From positions 82,591-146,590 of the forward strand of contig JAHIYE010000004.1 of the NCBI GenBank assembly GCA_018815325.1: a stretch of DNA of 64,000 nucleotides, in the 5' to 3' direction. The position numbers and the translations under genes were made by a program. The first letter of the stretch is position 1, and the number at the start of each line of letters is the position of its first letter. The notes beneath the pieces are model-generated. The model ran no database searches. It was not told the DNA's origin and saw only the letters and a program-made list of their open reading frames with translations. Shown in pieces: positions 16,760 through 25,244 of this stretch. The DNA comes from Gammaproteobacteria bacterium (GTDB lineage: Bacteria > Pseudomonadota > Gammaproteobacteria > Burkholderiales > Burkholderiaceae_C).

Positions 16760-18956
16760 AAGACGCGGGACCGATCAGATCCCGGCCGCGGGGACCGACA
16801 GACCCTTCGCGCCCGTTCCGCCAGACCCCATACCCGGCGGTGAGGCGGCGAACCAGCAATCTGCGCGGCAAAAAACTCCAGCACGGAGATCCCTGCCCAA
16901 TCTGATCCAGGACCTGCGCGCCTACCAGCAGGAGCTGGAGGACCAGAACTCGGCCCTGCTGTTCAGCCGCCAGGCGGCTGAAGGGGCTTCCGAGCGCTTC
17001 GAATCCCTGTTCTCCAATGTGCCACTGGCCCTGATGGTGGTAGACGAATTCGGCATGGTGGTGCAAAGCAATGCCATGGCCCTGAACCTGTTCCGCCCGC
17101 GCGAGCAGGATCCGCCACTGAACTTTCTGCTGCCGCTGATTGGCGATGAGCACAAGGTGCGCGTCGAAAACAGCTTCGCCACGGCCAAGGCGTCGGGCGT
17201 CAGCGAGGCCACGGAAGTGGTGTTCTCGCGCGGGCTTGAGGGTCGCTTCACCGGTGACCTGCACATGCGGCGCATCCAGTACTCGCAGGACGAGCTGGCC
17301 CACTTCATCTGCGCCGTCATCGACCAGGGCCCGCTGCTGACCGAGCGTCGTGCGCTGCAGGAACGCCGTCGCGCCCTGCAGGAAAGTGCCGCCGCGCTGC
17401 AGCAGCGCAATGAAGAGTTGCGCCTGAGCGAGAACCGGCTGGCCGCCATCATCAACTCCTCGCTCGATGCCATCATCTGCGTGGACAACGACCAGCGCAT
17501 CTCCATCTTCAACCCTGCAGCCGCCACGCTGTTCCAGTGTCCCTCGGAGCAGGCACTCGGCAGCTCACTGGACCGTTTTCTGCCCGATGCGGTGCCCTCC
17601 ATCATGGCGACCGAGGCCTCCACCCAGGCCCTGCTGGGCGAACTCAATGGCCGCACGGCCGGGGGCAAGGTGCTGGCGCTGGAGGTGAGCGTGTCGCGCG
17701 AGCTGCACCCGGAAGGCACCATCACCACCGTCTTCGCGCGCGACCTCACAGCCCGCAAGCAGGTCGAGGCGCACCGCAACCAGCTTGCCAACCAGTTGCG
17801 CGAATCGCAGAAAATGCAGGCCGTGGGCACCATGGCTGGCGGCATCGCGCACGACTTCAATAACATCCTGGGCGCGATCCTCGGCAATGTGTCGCTGGCG
17901 CAGCAGGACTGCGAACCCGACGCCCCGGCACTCGTCAGCCTGCTCGAAATCCAGAAAGCCGGACGCCGCGCGCGCGATCTGGTACAGCAGATCCTGACCT
18001 TCAGCCGCAACGAGGCGCCCAAGCTCGATCCGATCCAGCTCTCCGAGATCGTGCTGGAAGCCACGCGACTGCTCAAGGTCACGCTGCCGCACAGCGTCGA
18101 GCTACAGGTGGACCTGCATGCCACCGTGCCCCCGGTGTTGGCAGATGCCACCCAGGTTGAGCAGGCCGTGATCAATCTGGCCACCAACGCCATCCATGCA
18201 ATCGGCCCGAACAAGGGCATGGTGCGCATCGCGCTGAATTACCCACAGCTCGATGCGCTGGCGTGCGAACGCTACGGCCTGCCTGATGGTGCCTACGTCA
18301 CATTGTCGGTGAGCGACACCGGCATGGGCATTGACCCGGAGACGATGGAGCGCATTTTCGAGCCGTTTTTCACCACCAAGCCGGTGGGCCAGGGCACGGG
18401 CCTGGGCCTGTCGGTGGTACACGGCGTGATGCGCACCCACCTGGGCACGGTAGATGTGCAAAGCACACCGGGCCAAGGCAGTGTCTTCACGCTGTTTTTC
18501 CCGGCTGTCACCGATACCGCCGTGGTGCCTGTGAGCACGGCCATCGAGTCGGCCACACTCAGCGATGTCGAGGGGGGTGGCAAGCATGTGATGTATGTCG
18601 ATGACGATCAGGCACTGGTGTTTCTTGTGGAGCGGGCCTTGAGCCGCAAGGGCTTCAAGGTCAGCACCTTCACCGACCCGCATCTGGCTGCTTCTGCACT
18701 GCGCAAGCAGCCACAAGCCTACGACCTGCTAGTGACCGACTACAACATGCCCGGCTACTGCGGCGTGGACCTGCTGCGCGAGGCCCGGGCCATCCGGCCA
18801 GACCTGCCGGTGGCGCTCGCCTCGGGCTATGTCACCACCGAGATCGAGAAGAGCGCGTTTGCCGAGGGCGCGCGCGCCCTGATCCACAAACCCAACGATG
18901 TGGAAGAGCTCTGCGACACCGTGCAGCGCCTCATCAAGGGTGAAGACCTGCTCTGA
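16737..18956 (+). CDS. PAS-containing hybrid sensor histidine kinase
   Basis: A 739-residue cytoplasmic kinase without membrane segments. Order: disordered N-terminus (1-50); PAS 1 (about 85-200, SNVPLALMVVDEFG); coiled coil; PAS 2 (about 235-345, IINSSLDAIICVDNDQRI); HisKA with phospho-His in MAGGIAHDFNNILGA; HATPase with N box INLATNAIHAIG, DTGMGID and GQGTGLGLS; C-terminal receiver with MYVDDDQ, the phospho-Asp in LVTDYNMPG and a Lys in IHKP. The HDFNN box is typical of kinases that often act with a receiver in cis. GTG at 16737 is the likely start, but the N-terminus is poorly constrained. No partner regulator gene is adjacent. Confidence 0.88.
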   Translation: MENSRTNRRRGTDQIPAAGTDRPFAPVPPDPIPGGEAANQQSARQKTPARRSLPNLIQDLRAYQQELEDQNSALLFSRQAAEGASERFESLFSNVPLALMVVDEFGMVVQSNAMALNLFRPREQDPPLNFLLPLIGDEHKVRVENSFATAKASGVSEATEVVFSRGLEGRFTGDLHMRRIQYSQDELAHFICAVIDQGPLLTERRALQERRRALQESAAALQQRNEELRLSENRLAAIINSSLDAIICVDNDQRISIFNPAAATLFQCPSEQALGSSLDRFLPDAVPSIMATEASTQALLGELNGRTAGGKVLALEVSVSRELHPEGTITTVFARDLTARKQVEAHRNQLANQLRESQKMQAVGTMAGGIAHDFNNILGAILGNVSLAQQDCEPDAPALVSLLEIQKAGRRARDLVQQILTFSRNEAPKLDPIQLSEIVLEATRLLKVTLPHSVELQVDLHATVPPVLADATQVEQAVINLATNAIHAIGPNKGMVRIALNYPQLDALACERYGLPDGAYVTLSVSDTGMGIDPETMERIFEPFFTTKPVGQGTGLGLSVVHGVMRTHLGTVDVQSTPGQGSVFTLFFPAVTDTAVVPVSTAIESATLSDVEGGGKHVMYVDDDQALVFLVERALSRKGFKVSTFTDPHLAASALRKQPQAYDLLVTDYNMPGYCGVDLLREARAIRPDLPVALASGYVTTEIEKSAFAEGARALIHKPNDVEELCDTVQRLIKGEDLL

Positions 18957-18963
18957 GACCGTC

Positions 18964-19698
18964 ATGCCGGCCGGGGATGCCGCAGCCATGGCAGTCAAGC
19001 TGCCATGCCCGCAGGACATCACGGTACTGCATGTTGACGATGCACTGCTGGTACTGGACAAACCCTCCAACCTGCTCTCGGTACCCGGGCGCGGCCCAGA
19101 CAAGCAGGACTGCCTGAGCGCGCGCGTACAGCGACACTACCCCGATGCCCTGATCGTGCACCGGCTGGACATGGCCACCTCGGGGATCATGGTCATGGCG
19201 CGCGGCCCGGCCGTGCAGCGCACCTTGAGCAAGGCATTTGCTGACCGACAAGTACACAAACGCTATGTCGCTGTTGTGAGTGGGACCGTCAAAGCACCTG
19301 CGCAGGACTGGGGCCTCATCGATCTGCCGATTGCCGTGGACTGGCCACGGCGCCCGCTGCGCATCATCGACCCCATCAATGGCAAGCCCAGCATGACTCG
19401 CTGGCGCAGCCTGGGTCCACACAACGCGTCAGCCACGCTTCAGGCCACACGACTGGAGCTGGAACCCGTCACCGGGCGTTCACACCAGCTGCGGGTGCAC
19501 CTGCAGGCCATCGGTCACCCCATTCTGGGCGACCGCCTGTATGCCCCCCTGGAAGTGCAAGACCGTGCACCCCGGCTGCTGCTGCATGCCAGCACCCTCT
19601 CATGCACACACCCCGTCAGCGGCCAAACACTCCACTTTGAATCCACCCCTCCCCCCGAACTGTTTGGTGTTGTCCGGAATCATTTTGCTACAAAATAG
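18964..19698 (+). CDS. RluA-family pseudouridine synthase
   Basis: A 244-residue enzyme that isomerises uridine in rRNA or tRNA. The RluA motif II, with the catalytic Asp, is HRLDMATSGIMVMA (about residues 60-73). It has no S4 domain and starts directly with VLHVDDALLVLDKPSNLLSVPG, as in the RluA/RsuA-like short forms. KRYVAVVSG and GRSHQLRVHL follow. ATG 18964 or 18988 could be the start. The last codons and stop (TTT GCT ACA AAA TAG) are formed by the dispersed repeat that begins at 19686. Confidence 0.85.
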   Translation: MPAGDAAAMAVKLPCPQDITVLHVDDALLVLDKPSNLLSVPGRGPDKQDCLSARVQRHYPDALIVHRLDMATSGIMVMARGPAVQRTLSKAFADRQVHKRYVAVVSGTVKAPAQDWGLIDLPIAVDWPRRPLRIIDPINGKPSMTRWRSLGPHNASATLQATRLELEPVTGRSHQLRVHLQAIGHPILGDRLYAPLEVQDRAPRLLLHASTLSCTHPVSGQTLHFESTPPPELFGVVRNHFATK

Positions 19699-19740
19699 AT
19701 AGCTACTACCGCAATATGGAAAAGGGCTAAAGGCATATTT
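19686..19740. repeat. Dispersed ~56-bp repeat, copy 2
   Basis: Same block order as copies 1 and 3 (TGCTAC, ATAGCT, CGC, ATAT, AAGGGCT, CATATTT). It overlaps the end of the pseudouridine synthase gene, whose stop TAG at 19696-19698 lies inside the element. Confidence 0.7.
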
Positions 19741-19767
19741 CCTCATGAATTATCAACACACCATCAC

Positions 19768-20526
19768 ATGACGACAAAGCATCTCTACATCCTCACCGGC
19801 GCTTCCCGCGGCATGGGTCTGGCCATGGCCAGGCAGTTGCTCGCACCCGATCACCATCTGCTGTGTATCTCGCGCCGGCCCGAAGACAGCCTGGCCGCAG
19901 AGGCAACAGGGGCAGGCTGCACGCTGGAGCAGTGGCCGATGGACCTGGCGAAGAGCCAGACGGCGGCCGTCGCCCTGCAGCAATGGTTGAGCGACCCCTC
20001 TCATGGCCGCTTCAAGAGCGCCAGCCTCATCAACAACGCCGGGGTCATACCGCACATAGGGCCCCTCAGCGAGGTGGAACCCGGTGACCTGGCGCAGGCG
20101 CTGCGTATCGACCTGGAAGCGCCGATGCTGCTGTGCGCAGCATTCCTGCAGGCTACGTCACCGTGGCCCGTGCCGCGAAGAATCCTCAACATCTCCTCCG
20201 GCCTGGGCCGCTACCCCATGGCGTCGCAGGCGACCTATTGCGCCGCCAAGGCCGGCATGGACCACTTCAGCCGCTGCGTGGCGCTTGAGGAGGCCCTCAA
20301 ACCCAACGGGGCAAAAATCTGCGCACTGGCGCCAGGCGTGATCGACACCGACATGCAGGTGCAACTGCGTGGTGCTGATGCCACGGCTTTTCCGGACCTC
20401 GCACGTTTTGAGCAACTCAAGCGCGGCGGCCAGCTCGACAGCCCGGAGCAAGCCGCACGCAAGGTGCTGGCCTTCCTCAACCATCCCGATTTCGGGCGTG
20501 AGTCGGTGGCTGACGTACGCGGTTAA
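19768..20526 (+). CDS. Short-chain dehydrogenase/reductase
   Basis: A 252-residue classical SDR. The NADP-binding loop TGASRGMG is at residues 10-17 and CISRRPED at the end of beta 2 suggests NADP(H). NNAG lies near residue 90 and the catalytic Ser/Tyr/Lys in ISSGLGRYPMASQATYCAAK (about 150-169). The overall pattern resembles sepiapterin- or benzil-reductase-like SDRs. It is convergent with the uspA gene, with 27 bases between them. The substrate is unknown. Confidence 0.88.
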   Translation: MTTKHLYILTGASRGMGLAMARQLLAPDHHLLCISRRPEDSLAAEATGAGCTLEQWPMDLAKSQTAAVALQQWLSDPSHGRFKSASLINNAGVIPHIGPLSEVEPGDLAQALRIDLEAPMLLCAAFLQATSPWPVPRRILNISSGLGRYPMASQATYCAAKAGMDHFSRCVALEEALKPNGAKICALAPGVIDTDMQVQLRGADATAFPDLARFEQLKRGGQLDSPEQAARKVLAFLNHPDFGRESVADVRG

Positions 20527-20553
20527 CGCAGGGAGCTGAGCCTGGGGCTGGGC

Positions 20554-20988
20554 TCAATGCATCGTCAGCACGGGAATGCTGGTGCGGGCCAGCACGCGCT
20601 GCGTCTGGCTTCCGATAAACAAGCGATCCATCAAACCCAGCCCGCGCGTACCCATCACGATCAGGTCTGCACCACACATCCTGGCAGCTTCCAGAATCCC
20701 GTGGTACGCAGCTTGATCACGCAGCAGGATGCGCTGGAATTTCACGCCTGACGCCTGCACTATCCGCTCTGCCTGCTCCAGGCGCTCAATAGCTATCTGC
20801 TGGCCCGGTGCCTCCGCCTGGTTGGCACCTGGACGGTAGCCACTGCCCATGATGCCAGCCGGGAAGTGCTCCACACAGGTCATCACCGTCACCTCGGCCC
20901 CCATGCTGCGCGCCAGCTCCGCACCCTGGGTAACCGCCCGCAGCGCAGCCTCCGAACCATCGGTCGGCAAAAGAATGTGCTTGAACAT
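20554..20988 (-). CDS. Universal stress protein UspA family
   Basis: A 144-residue single-domain Usp. MFKHILLPTDGSEAA is the standard start, and the ATP-binding signature GTRGLG-x9-GSQTQRVL lies near residues 113-135, so it is of the ATP-binding type. It is divergent from narX, and the FNR-like box at 21071-21084 is properly placed to serve both genes. UspA proteins controlled by FNR/Anr support anaerobic survival in other proteobacteria; that is likely here. Confidence 0.9.
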   Translation of the reverse strand: MFKHILLPTDGSEAALRAVTQGAELARSMGAEVTVMTCVEHFPAGIMGSGYRPGANQAEAPGQQIAIERLEQAERIVQASGVKFQRILLRDQAAYHGILEAARMCGADLIVMGTRGLGLMDRLFIGSQTQRVLARTSIPVLTMH

Positions 20989-21043
20989 GATGACCCCTCC
21001 CTAAAGGCCCCCACACGAAGGCATGCGTACACCATAATGTTGA

Positions 21044-21111
21044 AGTCTAGGCACGGTGAATACGGCGATGCTGATCCAGATCAAACGAAGGACCGGATTC
21101 ACCGATATCCT
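21044..21111. promoter_or_regulatory. FNR/Dnr-like box with -10 elements on both sides (uspA / narX)
   Basis: CTGATCCAGATCAA at 21071-21084 matches TTGAT-N4-ATCAA at 9 of 10 positions. On the plus strand TATCCT (21106-21111) is centred 31 bp from the box, and on the minus strand TAGACT (21049-21044) is centred 31 bp away. Class II FNR promoters have about this spacing (box at -41.5). Predicted starts lie near 21118 (narX) and 21037 (uspA). Confidence 0.65.
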
Positions 21112-21165
21112 TGCTTAACAAGGGTGCTTCGCCCAACGCGACCCAATTCAGGAACTGAAAACCGC

Positions 21166-23079
21166 ATGTCGCAACGCAAACACTGGCATCTGGGTGCCAA
21201 GCTGGCTTTGGTCGGGGCGCCCTTTCTCGTGCTGGCGCTGGTGTTCATCGTGGCTACCCTGTGGGTGTCCTGGCAACTCGATGGCGGTGCTGCCGCCGTC
21301 AACGAGGCAGGCCGCATGCGCATGCAGGCCTATCGCATGTCGCTCTCCATTGGCACAGCACAGACCGATGCGCTGCCAGCGCAGGCAGCGGAGTTTGAAC
21401 GCAGCCTGGTGCTGCTGCGCCGGGGTGATCCGGAGCGACCGCTGTTTGTGCCCTGGGATGCCACAGTACGCCAACGCTTTGCGCTGGTCGAGCAGGACTG
21501 GCAGCTTTTCAGAAAGCACTGGGTCGAAACCCTCCCCGTACAAACCTCCCGGCTTCAGTTTGAGACCGTCGCTTTTACCGGTCATATCGATGCGCTGGTC
21601 TCCAGCATCGAAACACATATGTCGCGCTGGACGGCCATGCTGCACCTGTTGCAAATGAGCATGCTGGCCATGGCGGTGCTGGCCACGGTCACCCTGCTCT
21701 ATACGGGCTACCTCTTCGTGCTCGAACCCGTCAACCAGTTGAAGCTGGCCATCGAGAAGATTCAGGGTGGCGATCTGGGCGCGCGCGTGGAAGGTGTGAG
21801 CAGTGACGAGTTTGGCACGCTGGCCGAAGGTTTCAACGGCATGGCCGAGCACCTGCAATCCATGTACCGTCACCTGGAGAGCAAGGTCAGCGAGAAAACC
21901 GCCGAACTGGAAGAAAAGCGCGAGCGCCTGGGCAGCTTGTACGAAATCACCACGCTGGTCGCCAAGTCCACCAGCCTGGATGAACTGGCCCAGGGCTTCG
22001 TGAAGAGTGTCTGCCGTATTGCCCATGCCGATGGCGCCGTGCTGCGCTGGTCGGACCAAAGCCAGAAGCGCTACATCATGCTGGCCGCCAGCGGCCTGCC
22101 CGCCTCCATGGTGGAGGCCGAGCAATGCATTCACACCGGCGACTGCAATTGCGGCAGCGTATCGCCCACGACCGGCTTGCGGGTCATCCCCATCCATGAG
22201 GACAATGCCCCCCAAAAACCTCATTGCGCCCAGGCTGGTTTTGAAACGGTGGTCTCCATTCCGGTCAGTCTGCACGAACGCCTCATGGGAGAACTTGACC
22301 TGTTTTTTCACGCCAAGGTTCAGCCCTCGGCGGCAGAGCGTTCACTGCTGGATGCGCTGGCCAGTCACCTCGCCGGCGCGATGGAAAACCTGCGTCTCAA
22401 CGGGTTGGAGATGGAAGCTGCCGTGTCGCAGGAGCGGCACCTGCTGGCGCGTGAACTGCATGACTCGATTGCCCAGTCACTGGCCTTTCTCAAGATCCAG
22501 GTGCAGCTCATGCGCGATGCCGTCGAGTCCGGCGACCATCAGCAGATCGGGCTGGTGCTCGAAGAGATCGACACGGGTGTACGCGAAAGCTATGGCGATG
22601 TACGCGAACTGCTGCTGCATTTCCGCACCCGCACCAACTCCGAAGACATCGAACCCGCGCTGGTCACCACCTTGAAAAAATTCGAACACCAGAGCGGCAT
22701 GAAAAGCACGCTGCAAATGCAGGGCCATGGGCTGCCGCTCTCGCCCGAGCTGCAGATTCAGGTACTGCACATTGTCCAGGAAGCGCTCTCCAATGTCCGT
22801 AAGCATGCGCGTGCCTCACGCGTCTGGCTCGATGTCCAGCAGCAACCCCAATGGCGTTTCGAAATTCGCGATGACGGCATCGGCTTTGCCTCGGAAGACG
22901 CCCTTGATGAGACCCATGTGGGGCTGCGCATCATGCAGGAACGTGCTGAGCGCATCGGCGCCAGCGCCGAGGTGTTTTCAACGCCAGGTAGCGGGACTTC
23001 CGTCATCCTGACCCTGCCGCCCAGCCCCGACCCCATGCCACCCCCCGTGAACCGGCCGCTTGCAGCGGTCATGGATTGA
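21166..23079 (+). CDS. narX: Nitrate/nitrite sensor histidine kinase NarX
   Basis: A 637-residue membrane kinase. TM1 is at about 10-35 and TM2 at about 160-185. The periplasmic part begins with a nitrate-binding P-box, NEAGRMRMQAYRMSL (about 46-60), the diagnostic element of NarX/NarQ. HAMP, coiled coil and a GAF-like central module with a Cys-rich patch (CIHTGDCNCG) follow, then HisKA_3 with the phospho-His in LARELHDSIAQSL and a HATPase (NVRKHA, DDGIGF, TPGSGTSV). The ATG at 21166 starts just before TM1; the open frame continues upstream through uspA antisense and is not used. It is transcribed with narL. Confidence 0.93.
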   Translation: MSQRKHWHLGAKLALVGAPFLVLALVFIVATLWVSWQLDGGAAAVNEAGRMRMQAYRMSLSIGTAQTDALPAQAAEFERSLVLLRRGDPERPLFVPWDATVRQRFALVEQDWQLFRKHWVETLPVQTSRLQFETVAFTGHIDALVSSIETHMSRWTAMLHLLQMSMLAMAVLATVTLLYTGYLFVLEPVNQLKLAIEKIQGGDLGARVEGVSSDEFGTLAEGFNGMAEHLQSMYRHLESKVSEKTAELEEKRERLGSLYEITTLVAKSTSLDELAQGFVKSVCRIAHADGAVLRWSDQSQKRYIMLAASGLPASMVEAEQCIHTGDCNCGSVSPTTGLRVIPIHEDNAPQKPHCAQAGFETVVSIPVSLHERLMGELDLFFHAKVQPSAAERSLLDALASHLAGAMENLRLNGLEMEAAVSQERHLLARELHDSIAQSLAFLKIQVQLMRDAVESGDHQQIGLVLEEIDTGVRESYGDVRELLLHFRTRTNSEDIEPALVTTLKKFEHQSGMKSTLQMQGHGLPLSPELQIQVLHIVQEALSNVRKHARASRVWLDVQQQPQWRFEIRDDGIGFASEDALDETHVGLRIMQERAERIGASAEVFSTPGSGTSVILTLPPSPDPMPPPVNRPLAAVMD

Positions 23080-23093
23080 GACAAGGCAAGTAC

Positions 23094-23777
23094 ATGACGG
23101 ACCTGATTCGTATCCTGGTCGTTGATGACCATACCCTGTTCCGGCGCGGCCTGACTGCCCTGCTCTCACGCGATCCGGGCTTTGAGGTCGTGGGTGATGC
23201 GGCCGATGCGGGTGAAGCGCTGCGCCGTGCGCATGAACTGCAGCCCGACCTGATTTTGCTGGACAACCACTTGCCCGGTGTCACCGGCATTGATGCGCTG
23301 CCCACGCTACTGGAAGCCGCTCCGAAGACCCGTGTCCTGTTGCTCACCGTGAGCGAGGATGAAAACGACCTTGCAAAGGCCTTGCGCAGTGGTGCAGCTG
23401 GCTATCTGCTCAAGACCATCGAAGGGGCGGACCTGTCCGCCGCCATCCGCAACGCCATGAACGGCGACAGCGTGGTGGCCCCCGAGATGACCAGCAAACT
23501 GGTGGCCGCCTACCGGGATGCCGCGGATCATGCGCCCTCACTCCCCTCCACTGAGGCGGCGACAAGTCGCCCTACCTCGCCGGTGGACAGCCTGTCCCCG
23601 CGCGAGCATGAAATCCTGCGGGGCATTGCCCGGGGTGCCAGCAACAAGGAAATCGCCCGTGAACTCGGCATCGCCGAGACCACCGTGAAGATTCACGTCC
23701 AGCACGTGCTGCGCAAACTGGACGTGAGCTCCCGCGTTCATGCCGCCGTCATCGCCACCGAGAACGGCCTGTCCTGA
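23094..23777 (+). CDS. narL: Nitrate/nitrite response regulator NarL
   Basis: A 227-residue NarL/FixJ-type regulator, 14 bases after narX. The receiver has the acidic pocket VVDDH, the phospho-Asp in ILLDNHLPG, a Thr in LLLTVSED and a Lys in GYLLKTIEG. The C-terminal HTH, LSPREHEILRGIARG then NKEIARELGIAETTVKIHVQ (about 165-200), is typical. Phosphorylated by NarX, it should activate the nar operon downstream. ATG 23094 starts the receiver; a TTG 18 bases earlier is unlikely. Confidence 0.93.
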   Translation: MTDLIRILVVDDHTLFRRGLTALLSRDPGFEVVGDAADAGEALRRAHELQPDLILLDNHLPGVTGIDALPTLLEAAPKTRVLLLTVSEDENDLAKALRSGAAGYLLKTIEGADLSAAIRNAMNGDSVVAPEMTSKLVAAYRDAADHAPSLPSTEAATSRPTSPVDSLSPREHEILRGIARGASNKEIARELGIAETTVKIHVQHVLRKLDVSSRVHAAVIATENGLS

Positions 23778-23779
23778 AC

Positions 23780-23806
23780 CTTGAGTCTTGAGTCTTGAGT
23801 CTTGAT
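23780..23806. repeat. 7-bp tandem array upstream of narK1
   Basis: CTTGAGT repeated three times and then CTTGAT, in phase, directly after the narL stop. Each unit contains TTGA, the conserved left half of an FNR box, and the last unit forms the left half of the candidate box at 23802-23815. Confidence 0.75.
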
Positions 23807-23815
23807 TTAACGCAA
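23802..23815 (+). promoter_or_regulatory. Candidate FNR/Dnr box upstream of narK1
   Basis: TTGATTTAACGCAA matches TTGAT-N4-ATCAA at 8 of 10 positions. No good -10 hexamer is seen at the class II distance. A heptamer one base off the NarL consensus (TACCCCA, minus strand, 23835-23841) lies just downstream. Confidence 0.4.
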
Positions 23816-23849
23816 ACAAGCGTGATTCAGGCACTGGGGTAGTTCTTTC

Positions 23850-23868
23850 GGACGATGCAACATCGTCC
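23850..23868. other. Perfect hairpin in the narL-narK1 gap
   Basis: GGACGATG / CATCGTCC, 8-bp stem with a CAA loop. No T-tract follows, so it is not an obvious terminator. It could be a regulator site or an mRNA 5' stem of narK1. Confidence 0.5.
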
Positions 23869-23958
23869 ATCAGGGTGTGGCCACTGCTTCCACAGAAGGA
23901 TGTTGCCAAAGACGGGTTTTCCCTAAAGTCAGCTCATGAACAAGAAGGAGTCTTCGAC

Positions 23959-25215
23959 ATGAGCAGAAAAGGACAAGCCCTCTCCATTCTGATTGTGAGC
24001 ACGCTGGCATTCACCGTGTGCTTTATGGTCTGGATGATGTTTGCCGTCATTGGCATCCCACTCAAAAAAGCACTGGACCTCAACGCCACCGAATTTGGTC
24101 TGCTGACATCCATGCCGGTATTGAGTGGCTCCCTGGTTCGCGTGCCGCTGGGCATCTGGACCGACAAATACGGCGGCCGTATCGTGATGACCATCCTCAT
24201 GGCCATCACGGTGCCTGCCATCTGGCTCATGAGCCAAGCCACCGCCTACTGGCATTTTCTGACCATCGGCCTGGTACTGGGTTTGGCCGGCGGGTCCTTC
24301 TCGGTTGGTACGCCTTATGTGGCGCGCTGGTTTCCCAAGAAGCAGCAAGGCTTTGCCATGGGTGTCTTCGGGGCCGGCAATTCAGGGGCGGCGGTCAACA
24401 AGTTCATCGCCCCGGCCCTGGTCGTGGCCTTTGGCTGGACCATGGTGCCGCAGGTCTACGCCGCCATCATGCTGGGCACGGTCATCCTGTTCTGGTTCTT
24501 CAGCTACAGCGATCCGGCGCATCTGGTGCCCAGCCATGTGAAGTTCACTGACCAGCTCAAGGCCCTCAAGGACCCGCGCGTACTCAAGCTGTGCCAGTTC
24601 TACAGCATCGTATTCGGCGGCTATGTCGCACTGTCCCTGTGGATGGTGCAGTACTACGTGGGTGAATACGGCCTGGACATCCGGGCAGCAGCCTTGCTGG
24701 CTGCGGTCTTCTCGCTACCTGGTGGCGTGTTGCGCGCGGTAGGCGGCTGGCTCAGTGACAAATATGGGGCCCACAGCGTGACCTGGTGGGTGATGTGGGT
24801 GAGCTGGATCTGTCTGTTCCTGCTGAGCTATCCGCAGTTCGACTTCACCATCACCACCATCGACGGCCCCAAGACCTTCCACTTTGGCCTCAACGTCTAT
24901 GCCTTCACGGCCCTGATGTTCCTGCTCGGCATTGCCTGGGCCTTCGGCAAGGCCAGCGTCTTCAAGTACATCAGCGACGAATACCCGGACAACATCGGCA
25001 CCATCAGCGGCATCGTCGGCCTGGCCGGTGGCATGGGCGGCTTTGTACTGCCCATCATGTTCGGCGCCCTGCTCGACCTCACCGGCATCCGCTCCAGCGC
25101 CTTCATGCTGATGTATGGCGTGGTCTGGGTCTCGCTGATCTGGATGTACTGGACCGAGGTGCGCCGCACCGAAGTCATGGGCAGCAAGGCCAAGGGCTTC
25201 AGCCTGCAGGGCTGA
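23959..25215 (+). CDS. narK1: NarK1-type nitrate transporter (MFS)
   Basis: A 418-residue nitrate/nitrite porter with about 12 membrane segments. It has the TM2-TM3 motif A-like GIWTDKYGGR and the NNP signature AGGSFSVGTPYVARWFP then GAGNSGAAVNKF (about residues 108-145). A second G-rich NNP stretch, IVGLAGGMGGFVLP, lies near residue 355. The short form followed by a second narK matches the NarK1 (nitrate/proton symport) plus NarK2 (nitrate/nitrite antiport) pairing of denitrifiers. AAGGAG lies 9 bases before the ATG at 23959; an upstream in-frame start is not needed. Confidence 0.9.
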   Translation: MSRKGQALSILIVSTLAFTVCFMVWMMFAVIGIPLKKALDLNATEFGLLTSMPVLSGSLVRVPLGIWTDKYGGRIVMTILMAITVPAIWLMSQATAYWHFLTIGLVLGLAGGSFSVGTPYVARWFPKKQQGFAMGVFGAGNSGAAVNKFIAPALVVAFGWTMVPQVYAAIMLGTVILFWFFSYSDPAHLVPSHVKFTDQLKALKDPRVLKLCQFYSIVFGGYVALSLWMVQYYVGEYGLDIRAAALLAAVFSLPGGVLRAVGGWLSDKYGAHSVTWWVMWVSWICLFLLSYPQFDFTITTIDGPKTFHFGLNVYAFTALMFLLGIAWAFGKASVFKYISDEYPDNIGTISGIVGLAGGMGGFVLPIMFGALLDLTGIRSSAFMLMYGVVWVSLIWMYWTEVRRTEVMGSKAKGFSLQG

Positions 25216-25244
25216 ACCAACACCTATCACACAAGGACAACACC

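Noticed and set aside
16922..18229. 435-codon open frame antisense to the hybrid kinase
   Set aside because: Ser/Arg/Cys-rich low-complexity translation, no family pattern; the kinase motifs on the plus strand are complete.
20530..20553. Weak inverted repeat between the SDR and uspA as a terminator
   Set aside because: Only about 6 bp of pairing and no T-tract on either strand; too weak to list.
20866..21165. N-terminal extension of narX
   Set aside because: The extra 100 residues lie antisense to uspA and across the promoter; the NarX domain order starts properly at 21166.
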